Positions 7,489 to 15,355 of a stretch of DNA of 26,356 nt are shown here, piece by piece (positions within the stretch are counted from its first letter, which is position 1; every line of letters starts with the position of its first letter). This DNA comes from an uncultured Oscillospiraceae bacterium. GTDB lineage: Bacteria; Bacillota; Clostridia; Oscillospirales; Acutalibacteraceae. Location of the stretch: the NCBI GenBank assembly GCA_900545625.1, contig UQZS01000021.1:1-26356 (forward strand). Reading direction: 5' to 3'. The notes beneath the pieces were generated by a model. The model was not told where the DNA came from. It did no database searches and saw only the letters and a program-made list of their open reading frames with translations. The position numbers and the translations under genes are program-made.

Positions 7489-7842
7489 TTACTTGCTTTT
7501 GGGTTTTGCGAGAAGTGAAACAATGATCCCCGACAGGATCGCTGCCGTGATCCCCGCGCTGCCTGCGGAAAGCGGCCCTGTGAGCACGCCCAAAAGCCCC
7601 TGTTCGCGAATTGCCTCTTTTGTGCCCTGTACAAGTGTATTGCCGAAGCCCGTCAGCGGGACGCTTGCTCCCGCACCTGCCCAATCTACCAGGGGCTGAT
7701 ACAGGCCAAGCCCGCCGAGCACCACACCGAGCACGACGAAAAGCACTAAGATGCGCGCGGGGGTCAGGTTGGTATTGTCGATCAACAGCTGCCCGATCAT
7801 ACAGATCAGCCCGCCGATAAGAAACGCTTTCAAAAAAATCAC
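7489..7842 (-). CDS. spoVAE: Stage V sporulation protein AE (SpoVAE)
   Basis: The 117-residue product matches the SpoVAE (AEb) family in length and pattern. It has a starting helix FLKAFLIGGLICMIGQLL, the signature GLGLYQPLVDWAGAGASVPL, then GFGNTLVQG and a final helix. It is an inner-membrane subunit of the SpoVA channel, which moves Ca-dipicolinate into the forespore and releases it at germination. The GTG start has GGAGGG 8 nt upstream. The usual partners spoVAC and spoVAD are not beside it: the next gene is divergent and a terminator follows. The channel therefore needs partners encoded elsewhere, or this is a second copy. Confidence 0.93.
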   Translation of the reverse strand: MIFLKAFLIGGLICMIGQLLIDNTNLTPARILVLFVVLGVVLGGLGLYQPLVDWAGAGASVPLTGFGNTLVQGTKEAIREQGLLGVLTGPLSAGSAGITAAILSGIIVSLLAKPKSK

Positions 7843-7878
7843 TGCAAATCCCTCCGTTCCTACTTTTTTCCGAAACGA

Positions 7879-7907
7879 TTGTTTTATGCACCGCGATGTG
7901 GTACAAT
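7879..7907 (+). promoter_or_regulatory. SigA promoter of the aldo/keto reductase gene
   Basis: TTGTTT (7879-7884) and TACAAT (7902-7907) are separated by 17 nt, about 42 nt before the start codon. Confidence 0.65.
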
Positions 7908-7949
7908 ACGGGCGGTAAGATTTACCGCTGAAAACGATGAGGTGAGGAT

Positions 7950-8816
7950 TTGAACAGCTTACAGGATGCGTATACTCTTTATAACGGTGTAAGAGTGCCG
8001 TGCATTGCGTTCGGCACTTGGAAAATGCCGGACGACGTCGCCGCGGCGGCGGTGTGCTGCGCCTTGCAGAGCGGATACCGCCATATCGATACGGCAGGCG
8101 CATATCAAAACGAAACGGGTGTGGGCGAGGGCCTGCGCAAAAGCGGCGTGCCGCGCGGCGAGATCTTTCTGGTCAGCAAGCTGCCCAACGCCGACCACGG
8201 TTACGAAAAAACGATTGCAGCATGCGAACGCTCTCTGCAAAAGCTCGGAACGGACTATCTCGACGCATATCTGATCCACTGGCCCGTGCTTGTGGAAAAT
8301 CAGGATCATGTATCTGAGGATTTGTGCGACACATGGCGCGCGTTTGAACGGCTTTATCAGGACGGCAAACTGCGCGCGGCGGGGACGAGTAACTTTTTGG
8401 AAGAGCACATTGAGATCATCAAAGCGAATTTTTCGATCTATCCGATGCTCAATCAGGTGCAGATGCACCCGCAGTGCCCGCAGGAGGATATGGTCGTGTA
8501 TTGTGAAAAAAATCATATCCTGCCAGAAGCATGGAGCCCGCTCATTCAGGGGCAGGCATTTAAGCGCGAGCTGCTCGTGGAAACGGCGGCAAAATACGGC
8601 GTGAGCGTTGCGCAGCTTTGCGTGCGCTGGCTTGTACAGCGCGGCGTTGTGCCTGTTCCCAAATCGGCGACGCCTGCGCGCATTCGCAATAATGCGGATG
8701 TATTCGGCTTTTCGATCTCCGAAGAGGATATGGAGCGCATTGCCTCTCTGCGCACCTACGGCATGATCGGCGACCCGCCCTCGGTGCCGCGCACGCATCA
8801 GGTGGTTGGGTTTTAA
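7950..8816 (+). CDS. Aldo/keto reductase
   Basis: This is a full-length NAD(P)H-dependent aldo/keto reductase of 288 residues, a cytoplasmic TIM barrel that reduces aldehydes and ketones. The catalytic tetrad is present: D47 (in YRHIDTAGAYQNE), Y52, K77 (VSKLPN) and H110 (YLIHWP). GTSNF lies at 145-149, and the nucleotide-phosphate-binding segment PKSATPARIRNN at 237-248 fits NADPH. The start is a TTG with GAGGTGAGGA just upstream; no in-frame ATG is near. It has its own promoter and terminator, so it is monocistronic. Substrate cannot be told; the AKR5-like family includes 2,5-diketogluconate and methylglyoxal reductases. Confidence 0.94.
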   Translation: MNSLQDAYTLYNGVRVPCIAFGTWKMPDDVAAAAVCCALQSGYRHIDTAGAYQNETGVGEGLRKSGVPRGEIFLVSKLPNADHGYEKTIAACERSLQKLGTDYLDAYLIHWPVLVENQDHVSEDLCDTWRAFERLYQDGKLRAAGTSNFLEEHIEIIKANFSIYPMLNQVQMHPQCPQEDMVVYCEKNHILPEAWSPLIQGQAFKRELLVETAAKYGVSVAQLCVRWLVQRGVVPVPKSATPARIRNNADVFGFSISEEDMERIASLRTYGMIGDPPSVPRTHQVVGF

Positions 8817-8834
8817 ATTCGTGAAAACCAAATC

Positions 8835-8875
8835 AAAAGGACGGATGTTCCGTGCAGGAACATCCGTCCTTTTTT
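8835..8875. terminator. Strong bidirectional terminator between convergent genes
   Basis: A 17-bp perfect stem (AAAAGGACGGATGTTCC and its complement) with a 5-nt loop ends in a T-run in both directions. It serves the reductase gene on plus and the dockerin protein gene on minus. Confidence 0.93.
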
Positions 8876-8894
8876 ATGCTGTTATTTTAAGGCG

Positions 8895-10466
8895 TTACGC
8901 CGCGAAGTCGCGCATGCCTGCCGATGCTTGCAGGATCCAGCGCGCATCCGCAGCGGATATCCCGTCTTGTGTGTATACATTGGCGGCAAGGGCCTGCGCA
9001 TAGTCCAGATACCGCATGCCTGCCGCGGCCTGCAATACCCAGCGCGCATCCAAGGCATTAACCTGCCCGTCCTTGTTGACGTCACCAAGCAGCGTTTCCA
9101 CCGTAACGCGCACCACCGTGTAGGTGCCGACCGGTTGTGTGTTCCCGCTTTCGTATACATACACGGCACTGCCGTCATCGGCAAAGCCCAGCGAATACCC
9201 GACAGGCGACGTAAAGACGTTTGAGAGCGCAGCATCACTGTATACATACAGGATATTCTCCGCACGGTATACGCTGACCTGTGCGTCGGGATTCAGTAAA
9301 AGCCCGGGGGTGTAGCTTTCTGCGGCCAATGCGGGATATGTCAATACATATGACGCTACGCCGTCGGAGGTATAGCGAACGCCGGTTGAAACATGGCTTT
9401 GCGCAAAGGTGGTTCGATCCGCTTCACTTTCAGAATAATATCGGGTCGTGGCGTCTGCGCCGATCAGGAGGTAATCGTAAAACGTACCGGCTGTGTCCGA
9501 ATCGTCCCATGTAACGTCTACGGCATACCAGTTGCCGTCTTCCATTTTTACATAGTTCCACGCGTGCGGGCCGCCGGCATCGCCTATGATCTGGATGCAG
9601 GGGATCCCCTCGCGGTCACAAAGCATCTTAAAGGCTTCGGAATATCCTTCGCATACCGTGATGTGCGGCTCTAAAAAGACGCTGGTTGCGTAATACGAGG
9701 TGTCATATTGGAATTGAGTGTCATATTTTACACTGCCCGCGATCCAGTCATGGATGTATTTTATCTTTTCATAGCGCGTGTTGCCGCGCACCGTGAAGTT
9801 GTCAACGACCTGCATCATGGCGGCATAATCCGAAGCGACGGCTTCCCATGAATTATAGCCGGCGGGCAGATACAGATACGCAATCAGCCCGGTGCATTCC
9901 ACGTGTGAAACGGTCGCGCTGATTTTATGGGATTCTTTAACCAGATCAAGCGTGAAATTGCCCAGCCAAAACAGATCGGGGCGGTCGCTGACAATGGCAG
10001 AAAAGCCGCCGACAAGCGCTTGCAGGATCGTATCTATATATTCCTGCGGAATATCCACGACCTCGTCGCCATTCCGGTCAATGTAGATTTCTGCATCAAA
10101 AGAGATCGGCGTTGTAAGCGGGATCTCAACGGCGACAAGCCCGGATTCCTGCGCGTCCGGCTGCTGTGCAAACGTGGTTACGTCCTGGGCTGCCAACGCG
10201 TCGTAGACATCTTTTTGCATCCGGTTCAGGCTTGTATAAAAAAGATACGGTGCGTCCGGGTCGCCGGTTTGGAACTGTGCCGATGTAATGGCGGAAGCAC
10301 CGTTTGCGTTTACGGCAGGCGCCGGATATGTACGGTCGAGCTCATAAACGCCGTCGATGCCGCGGACAAGGACTTCATCGGTCGCCGCCGCGATAGCCCC
10401 GATTCCCAATGTGCTGAGCAGCAGCGCGAGAGCAAGCAGCAGGCTTATCCATTTGACCTTTTTCAT
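8895..10466 (-). CDS. Secreted transglutaminase-like protein with C-terminal dockerin
   Basis: The 523-residue product opens with a signal peptide (KKVKW, then a Leu/Ala core to about residue 27). A transglutaminase-core fold spans about residues 230-340, with the triad C272 (VCEGYSEAF), H301 (PHAWNYV) and D317 (YAVDVTW). A beta-rich region about 390-455 follows. Residues 461-523 form a type I dockerin: the first repeat has a good calcium loop (DVNKDGQVNALD, then ARWVLQ), while the second (VYTQDGISAAD) lacks several calcium ligands. Dockerins plug enzymes into cohesin scaffolds. The fold suggests a cysteine protease or amidase/transglutaminase activity on the cell surface. A GAGGG site precedes the ATG. 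It may be co-transcribed with nrdR, 55 nt upstream. Confidence 0.92.
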   Translation of the reverse strand: MKKVKWISLLLALALLLSTLGIGAIAAATDEVLVRGIDGVYELDRTYPAPAVNANGASAITSAQFQTGDPDAPYLFYTSLNRMQKDVYDALAAQDVTTFAQQPDAQESGLVAVEIPLTTPISFDAEIYIDRNGDEVVDIPQEYIDTILQALVGGFSAIVSDRPDLFWLGNFTLDLVKESHKISATVSHVECTGLIAYLYLPAGYNSWEAVASDYAAMMQVVDNFTVRGNTRYEKIKYIHDWIAGSVKYDTQFQYDTSYYATSVFLEPHITVCEGYSEAFKMLCDREGIPCIQIIGDAGGPHAWNYVKMEDGNWYAVDVTWDDSDTAGTFYDYLLIGADATTRYYSESEADRTTFAQSHVSTGVRYTSDGVASYVLTYPALAAESYTPGLLLNPDAQVSVYRAENILYVYSDAALSNVFTSPVGYSLGFADDGSAVYVYESGNTQPVGTYTVVRVTVETLLGDVNKDGQVNALDARWVLQAAAGMRYLDYAQALAANVYTQDGISAADARWILQASAGMRDFAA

Positions 10467-10521
10467 GATGTATCTACCCTCTTTGGAAGAATTTTATGGC
10501 TGCTGTTTTCATGCGGCGGTT

Positions 10522-10977
10522 TTAACGATTTTGCAAAAGCGCCGAAAGCTCATCCATAAACGCGTTGATGTCACGGAAATGGCGATAAACAGAGGCAAAG
10601 CGCACATAAGCGACCTCGTCGATGTCCTTGAGCTTGTCCATGGCGAGTTCCCCAATGCGCATGGACGTTACCTCGCGGTCGAGCGAATTTTGCAGGCTGC
10701 TTTCGATGTCGTCCACAGCCTTTTCGAGCGTCTCCATGGCGACAGGACGCTTTTCGCACGCGCGCAGCATGCCGCGCAGCAGCTTGTTACGGTCAAACGC
10801 CTCGCGCGACTTGTCCTTTTTGATGACTAAGATCGGCACGCTTTCGATGATCTCATAGGTCGTAAAGCGTTTTTTGCATTGCAAACATTCGCGGCGGCGG
10901 CGAATGCGCTCGCCCTCATCCGTGGGGCGCGAGTCAATGACCTTGCTTTCCTCATAACCGCAAAACGGACACTTCAA
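10522..10977 (-). CDS. nrdR: Transcriptional repressor NrdR
   Basis: The 151-residue product is full length. An N-terminal zinc ribbon uses C3, C6, C31 and C34 (MKCPFCG ... [12 protein letters not shown]), and an ATP-cone domain fills about residues 46-136 ([20 protein letters not shown]). NrdR binds ATP/dATP and represses ribonucleotide reductase genes through paired NrdR boxes. The start is TTG: it places MKCPFC exactly at the family N-terminus, with AGGGATG about 11 nt upstream. No nrd gene is in the window. A SigA-type promoter lies upstream. Confidence 0.97.
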   Translation of the reverse strand: MKCPFCGYEESKVIDSRPTDEGERIRRRRECLQCKKRFTTYEIIESVPILVIKKDKSREAFDRNKLLRGMLRACEKRPVAMETLEKAVDDIESSLQNSLDREVTSMRIGELAMDKLKDIDEVAYVRFASVYRHFRDINAFMDELSALLQNR

Positions 10978-11048
10978 ACGGCATCACATCCCTGTCAGAT
11001 TTAGGCGCATCCGCCAAACGGCAGGATGCATTTTTACTATATATTGTT

Positions 11049-11077
11049 AGTATATCAAATAAAAGCCACAAAGTAAA
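11049..11077 (-). promoter_or_regulatory. SigA promoter of nrdR
   Basis: TTTACT (11072-11077) and TATACT (11049-11054) on the minus strand are 17 nt apart in AT-rich DNA between the TIM-barrel gene and nrdR. Confidence 0.6.
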
Positions 11078-11088
11078 GTAACAAAACC

Positions 11089-11871
11089 TTACAACCATTC
11101 GGAAAGCTGTGCGGCGGCGGTGCGGATCTGCTCGGGTGTCTCGTAGCTTTTCTCATACAGCTCGATCATGTAGTCGCCGCGGTAGCCCTTATCCCGCATG
11201 AAGCGGAAAAACTTTGGAAAATCAAATCTCGCACCCGCGCACAGCGGCACAACGCAATCCTTTTCATTTGTGTAATCGCTGATGTGGATGTGCGCAATGT
11301 TGTCTGCAAACGTTTCGGCAAACACATACGGGTCTATGCCCGTTCTGCGCGCCTGCTTGATGTCTAATACCATGTGGAAATGATCCCCGAGGGCGGCGCG
11401 CATGCGCATCAAAAAGTCGGGACTTTCCGAACGGTAGTGCACCACATTTTCCTGGCAGAGCGTGATACCCGCCTCGCGTCCGAGGGTGTAAAGTGTATCA
11501 AAGCGTTCAAACACCTGCTCGTCGGGGATGCTGCCGGGGATCTTCGCCCCGTGCATGACAAGCAACTCTGCCCCCAAAAGCCCCATGCCGTAAAAATAGC
11601 GCTTGAAATCCTCAATACTATCATAAAACCGGCGCTCATAGGAACTGAAAAAGTAATAGGATTCCGTAAACGAGGCATAGGTGTGCAGGCTTTTGACTCG
11701 CAGCGAATACTGCGTGCAGATATTTTTCAGCATATCCATAAACGGCGGTCTAAGCTCTGTAGGGGAGTTGATGAAGATTTCCGTGCAGTCTGCGCCGAGT
11801 TCGCCAACCATGCGCAGCGAATCCTCCGTTGTCTGCGGATAAAAACAAGATGTTGAGATCCCGATTGCCAT
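11089..11871 (-). CDS. Sugar phosphate isomerase/epimerase family TIM-barrel protein
   Basis: The 260-residue product fits the xylose-isomerase-like (AP endonuclease 2) TIM-barrel family. Probable metal ligands are E141 (LCQENVVH), D170 (MVLDIKQAR), H196 (HIHISDY) and E237 (YMIELYE), in the usual order along the barrel. Members isomerise or epimerise sugars and inositols, or cut DNA at abasic sites (endonuclease IV); the short length and lack of the Nfo signature favour a sugar substrate. I chose ATG 11871 because MAIGISTSCF matches the first barrel strand; the longer open frame to 12144 runs into the divergent gene. AAAGGGCGCAGG is an acceptable ribosome site. Confidence 0.85.
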   Translation of the reverse strand: MAIGISTSCFYPQTTEDSLRMVGELGADCTEIFINSPTELRPPFMDMLKNICTQYSLRVKSLHTYASFTESYYFFSSYERRFYDSIEDFKRYFYGMGLLGAELLVMHGAKIPGSIPDEQVFERFDTLYTLGREAGITLCQENVVHYRSESPDFLMRMRAALGDHFHMVLDIKQARRTGIDPYVFAETFADNIAHIHISDYTNEKDCVVPLCAGARFDFPKFFRFMRDKGYRGDYMIELYEKSYETPEQIRTAAAQLSEWL

Positions 11872-11977
11872 TGCACCTGCGCCCTTTCCTGCTTTGACCG
11901 CGCCTGCCAATATTTGTGCATTGTAAAGACGCGCATGATATTTTACTATTAGTATTGTAATAGGGAGGCGCATAAAA

Positions 11978-12262
11978 ATGCAAGCGTTATTTCCGGAAAT
12001 CCGCAGGTTTTTAAAAAGTTTTTCCCCTGTTACCGTGCGAATTCTGCGCTGGGGGATGCCGTTTGTGCTCGGCATGCTGTTATCGGGGTTCGTATGCCGT
12101 CTGCTTGCGGGCACGGTCGGGGAATTTGACAAAATGCTGCGCATGTCCGAAGAACTGCTTTTGTGCGGTAAGGAGATGCTCGGCGCGGTGGGCGTAGGCG
12201 CGCTTGTCTTGCAGCTGTTTCTGACGGCATGTGCGTACGATCACCCGCAGGACGGCGAATAG
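11978..12262 (+). CDS. Small two-helix membrane protein
   Basis: The 94-residue product has two hydrophobic helices (about 25-46 and 70-87) around a helical segment containing EFDKMLRMSEELLL. The ATG has AGGGAGG 8 nt upstream. It is divergent from the TIM-barrel gene, sharing a 106-bp AT-rich gap. A 39-residue acidic peptide is encoded 62 nt downstream on the same strand, and both end at the same terminator, so they may form one transcript. I do not recognise the family. Confidence 0.75.
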   Translation: MQALFPEIRRFLKSFSPVTVRILRWGMPFVLGMLLSGFVCRLLAGTVGEFDKMLRMSEELLLCGKEMLGAVGVGALVLQLFLTACAYDHPQDGE

Positions 12263-12324
12263 CGGTACATAGGGTGGGGGTGGGGAAAGCGGAAAGAACG
12301 CAAACAGGAGAAAGGAGTTTTCAC

Positions 12325-12444
12325 GTGCAAAAATACGGAACGCCTGATTTTGTAAGGGTCGAATTTGAACTGGACGATGTTTTGACCGTTTCGGTCGGCA
12401 CAAGATCCGTAGACGGCGGCGACGATGGTTGGCTGGATGTCTGA
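12325..12444 (+). CDS. 39-residue acidic peptide
   Basis: A GTG start with AAAGGAG about 8 nt upstream opens a 39-residue peptide, MQKYGTPDFVRVEFELDD then VLTVSVGTRSVDGGDDGWLDV. The layout (Y-x-x-P near the start, a hydrophobic/acidic strand ending in DVLTxS, then a polar tail) resembles short acidic peptides that are common and unannotated in gut Clostridia. It lacks a hydrophobic signal. The stop lies 10 nt before a 20-bp terminator stem, which supports a real transcript. No RiPP maturase is nearby, so a precursor role is not supported. Confidence 0.5.
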   Translation: MQKYGTPDFVRVEFELDDVLTVSVGTRSVDGGDDGWLDV

Positions 12445-12454
12445 AACTGAAAAA

Positions 12455-12498
12455 CAAAGGGGGCCGCACGGCGCTGCTGCGCCGTGCGGCCCCCTTTG
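12455..12498. terminator. Terminator with 20-bp perfect stem
   Basis: CAAAGGGGGCCGCACGGCGC (12455-12474) pairs without mismatch with 12479-12498 around a TGCT loop. It lies between convergent transcription units and can stop the plus-strand peptide transcript. The minus-strand operon ends 109 nt away and may also use it. Confidence 0.9.
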
Positions 12499-12606
12499 CT
12501 TACAAGGAAAAAGCTGTGTAAAATTACTTTGCGCGGTTTCGAAAACAAACAGACAAGATTTACTTCTGCGGCACCGAGGCAGTGTATGTATATGTACGCA
12601 TCTGCG

Positions 12607-12951
12607 TCAGAACAGCCCGCCCGAAAAGCCCCAGGTGTCCGTGAATACAAATTTGACGTAGCACCGGGCAGGGGGAACGCCGAGTTCTTCGGACAAAATC
12701 GTGCAAAGCTCCGCTGTAAGGGCGTTGCACGCGTCGTGATTCGCTTTGCCGAACACACTGACCTCGCACATGGCAACGGGCGCATCGTTTGTTCCCTGAA
12801 AATACATATCGCAGTCCCCGTCGAGCCGAACCATCAAATACGTTTCGCTTTTTCCGGGCAGCAGGGCAATGGCTTTGCCGAGCCGCGCTTTTACGGCGTC
12901 TGTCTTCGCTTCGGAAATGGCTTCGGTAGTGCTGACATGGATATACGGCAT
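12607..12951 (-). CDS. MIF-type tautomerase
   Basis: The 114-residue product has the length and pattern of macrophage migration inhibitory factor and related phenylpyruvate/dopachrome tautomerases. Pro2, which becomes the N-terminal catalytic base after Met removal, is present (MPYIHVST), as is K34 in LPGKSETYLMV, aligning with MIF Lys32. The region aligned to the MIF CxxC motif has a single Cys (VAMCEV), so thiol oxidoreductase activity is unlikely. The gene is last in the minus-strand operon, 17 nt after the second GH18-like gene, with AGGAGGT before its ATG. Its physiological substrate in bacteria is not known. Confidence 0.9.
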   Translation of the reverse strand: MPYIHVSTTEAISEAKTDAVKARLGKAIALLPGKSETYLMVRLDGDCDMYFQGTNDAPVAMCEVSVFGKANHDACNALTAELCTILSEELGVPPARCYVKFVFTDTWGFSGGLF

Positions 12952-12968
12952 AAAAATACCTCCTAAAC

Positions 12969-14360
12969 TTATAATGATTTCCTATAAATCGTGCGATCCT
13001 CGATCGCTTGCTGTATCGCGCCGAACAGGGAAAGTTCGTCCGCAGACGGCAGGTCGTAGCCGTAATGCCAGACCATCACGCCGCCGAGACCCGCGTCGAT
13101 CGCGTAGGCGGTCTTGTCATAGATCATCTGCCACCCGTTGTAATACCGCGCCGGCGCCGCTTCGCCCTGCGTTTCCGGGAAGTTCGCGAGTGCGCCTTGT
13201 GCGATGTTGCATGATGTGCCGAGCGTGTGCGCTTCTTCCCGATAGGCGTACCAATACAAGCCGCCGTCGACGGGGCGCGCATAAAACGGCATGCCGAGAT
13301 CCAACCGCTTGCGTGCAAAGCCAAGGCTTTGGTAATTGGCGACCAGGCGGCTTGCCGTGGCTGTGAAAGCGGCGTGGTGACCGTCCGCATCAAAGGCGTC
13401 ATAGCCCATGATCTCAGCAACATCCAGCGGACGCGCAAGCAGTGTTTCCCACAAATTTTTCCAAACGGGCACCGCCGCGCCGAGTACAAAGCGCCCGTGG
13501 ATCTCCTTTTTCAAAGCGGTAAGAAAGCGGCTGAACGTAAGCCAGTCTTTCAAGCGCCGCGGGTATTCGTAGTCGAAAAAGATCCCGTCAAAGCCGTTTG
13601 CTTCGATCAATTGCAGAATGGCGGCAATCAGCGTATTGCGGTTCTTACCGAACGCTAAGGTGTGCTGTTCGCATCTTTCGTTCGCCGAATCCACGTCCGG
13701 TCCTAAAAAATTGCAGTGTATGCGTATGTCGCGTCCGTTTGTAACTTCACGCAGGTTTTGCAGCGCCGTTTGAAACACGGTCTTGCCGTCGGCCTTTGTG
13801 CCGTCCTCGGCTTCCAAATCGGGATAGTACAGCGTGCCGTCCGCAGAAAAGCGCACCGCGCCGAAGAAAATGACGTCGGTGATGCAGTCGAGACTGCCCG
13901 CGCGGGCACGCAGCGCGTTCGCATCATATGCGGTCTCCGCCGTCAGGTACGCCGTAACGCGGAAGTCGGGAACACGTTTCTTAGACGCGCAATAGGCTTC
14001 CACACTTGTCAGTGTAAATCGGGTTTCCGCCTGTCGGACGGTGACACGCAGCGCCGTGGCGGGTATTTCCCGAAAGGCACAGTAGCGGTATTCACCGATC
14101 TTGTCGTCCTGCGCATAAATTTGCCGAAATTCTCCGTCGATCTTTGCTTCCACGGAGAACCCGCGGCAGTTTGCACCGTCCTCGCGCAAAACAACGGTGT
14201 TGACAGCCGTCGGTGCGGAAAATTCCGCGGTAAACGCTGCGCCGGCATGACCCGAAAAGCCGTTCCCGGCGCGTTCGCCGCCGTGAACGGTGATGGCTGC
14301 GTTTTCCAGCAGGTTTTCTCCCGGAGAAAACGCAGCGCTGTTTGAGCCGTTGCGTGCCAT
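12969..14360 (-). CDS. GH18-like glycoside hydrolase without signal peptide
   Basis: This 463-residue protein is a paralogue of the 514-residue product encoded at 15356-16900, matching it over nearly its whole length. Residues about 16-125 form a discoidin-like (F5/8 type C) beta domain; residues about 133-455 form a GH18-type TIM barrel. DGIFFDYEYP at 258-267 holds the conserved D263 and proton donor E265, although the middle Asp of the classic DxxDxDxE motif is Phe. MGYD at 318-321 is the second GH18 motif. The N-terminus (MARNGSNSAAF) has no signal peptide or anchor, so the enzyme should stay in the cytosol or mother cell. The ATG has AAAGGA upstream. Substrate is presumably a GlcNAc-containing polymer (inference). 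Confidence 0.88.
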   Translation of the reverse strand: MARNGSNSAAFSPGENLLENAAITVHGGERAGNGFSGHAGAAFTAEFSAPTAVNTVVLREDGANCRGFSVEAKIDGEFRQIYAQDDKIGEYRYCAFREIPATALRVTVRQAETRFTLTSVEAYCASKKRVPDFRVTAYLTAETAYDANALRARAGSLDCITDVIFFGAVRFSADGTLYYPDLEAEDGTKADGKTVFQTALQNLREVTNGRDIRIHCNFLGPDVDSANERCEQHTLAFGKNRNTLIAAILQLIEANGFDGIFFDYEYPRRLKDWLTFSRFLTALKKEIHGRFVLGAAVPVWKNLWETLLARPLDVAEIMGYDAFDADGHHAAFTATASRLVANYQSLGFARKRLDLGMPFYARPVDGGLYWYAYREEAHTLGTSCNIAQGALANFPETQGEAAPARYYNGWQMIYDKTAYAIDAGLGGVMVWHYGYDLPSADELSLFGAIQQAIEDRTIYRKSL

Positions 14361-14421
14361 AAATCACATGTCCTTTCCGCTTATAAAGTTCTTTGCACTT
14401 TTTCTGCCGATCAAGCGATTG

Positions 14422-15345
14422 CTACGAACGAACCTTTTCTAAAACTTTATCCAGATAGGCAATCGGTGCGAGTACGCCGCCCTTTTGCATGCTGTGCAGC
14501 TGCTCTTCGGTTGCCCAGCATATATCGCAGGTTTCAAAAGGCTGCAAAACCGCGTCGCGCAGATCCAAGTCTGCACGAAACAGCCACACATCCAAAAAAT
14601 TATCCCGCCGTTTTTCGGAGAATAAAAGCTGCCCGCTTTCGGGTCGCAGCCGGAAGCCGGTTTCCTCCCGTATCTCACGCAGGGCGGCATGCAGGCTGTT
14701 GTCTCCGCTGACTGCCGAACCGCCCGTCACCTCCCACATAAGGGGAAAGGCTTTGTTGGGCGTGCGGCGGGTCAGCAAAAATTCGCCGCGGCTGTTTTGT
14801 ACCCAAACATGGACGACCAAATGGTAATCGCCCGCCGGCAGCGGCATATCCCCGCGGCGCGCGGTTCTGCCTGTCGGATTGCGGTCGCCATCCAAAACGT
14901 CCCAAAGCTCGTTCGCGGTTTTTTGCTCATACAGGTACAAAAGCGTGCGATTAAAAAGCTCGGGCTGTATCTCGGGATAAGTCTGGTCTTCGGGCGGGGT
15001 ATCATAAAGCCCGACCTCTGCCATCTCCGACGAAGCGGGAATTGTATCCATCGAAGTGACCTCTGCAAAATACAGCATACCGTGCGAAACCTCTTTCTCG
15101 GTTGTTACACGATAGATACAGATCGGCTGCAAGTCGAAACGCAAAGCGCCCGTCTCTTCAAAAAGCTCGCGTGCGGCGGCGTCCGCCGCTGTTTCACCGG
15201 CTTCTATGTGCCCGCCGGGCAGCTCGCGCGTGGTACGCGCCTTGTGCCGACAGTAAAGCCACTTGCCGTGATACCGCGCCGCGACCACGGCAAACAGAAG
15301 CGGTTGTGTACATGCAGATGTTTCTAAAAAGTCTACTGTAATCAA
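14422..15345 (-). CDS. Double Nudix hydrolase
   Basis: The 307-residue product carries two Nudix domains. The first box is complete at residues 45-67 (G45, E51, then RELFEETG). The second, at 209-231, keeps REIREETG but has D215 in place of the first Glu. The stretch before it (WDVLDGDRNPTGRTA) resembles the Nudix group related to isopentenyl-diphosphate isomerase. These enzymes hydrolyse nucleoside diphosphate derivatives linked to another moiety. I chose the TTG at 15345 (TGAGGATC upstream); longer frames would run into the preceding gene, which ends only 10 nt away. It is the second gene of a four-gene operon between two GH18-like paralogues, so a nucleotide-sugar substrate is possible, but this is inference. 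Confidence 0.85.
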   Translation of the reverse strand: MITVDFLETSACTQPLLFAVVAARYHGKWLYCRHKARTTRELPGGHIEAGETAADAAARELFEETGALRFDLQPICIYRVTTEKEVSHGMLYFAEVTSMDTIPASSEMAEVGLYDTPPEDQTYPEIQPELFNRTLLYLYEQKTANELWDVLDGDRNPTGRTARRGDMPLPAGDYHLVVHVWVQNSRGEFLLTRRTPNKAFPLMWEVTGGSAVSGDNSLHAALREIREETGFRLRPESGQLLFSEKRRDNFLDVWLFRADLDLRDAVLQPFETCDICWATEEQLHSMQKGGVLAPIAYLDKVLEKVRS

Positions 15346-15355
15346 AAGCTGATCC

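Noticed and set aside
11978..12444. A peptide modification (RiPP) cluster around the 39-residue peptide
   Set aside because: No radical SAM, YcaO, lanthipeptide synthetase or peptidase-transporter gene is in reach; the neighbours are a small membrane protein, a TIM-barrel protein and a tautomerase.
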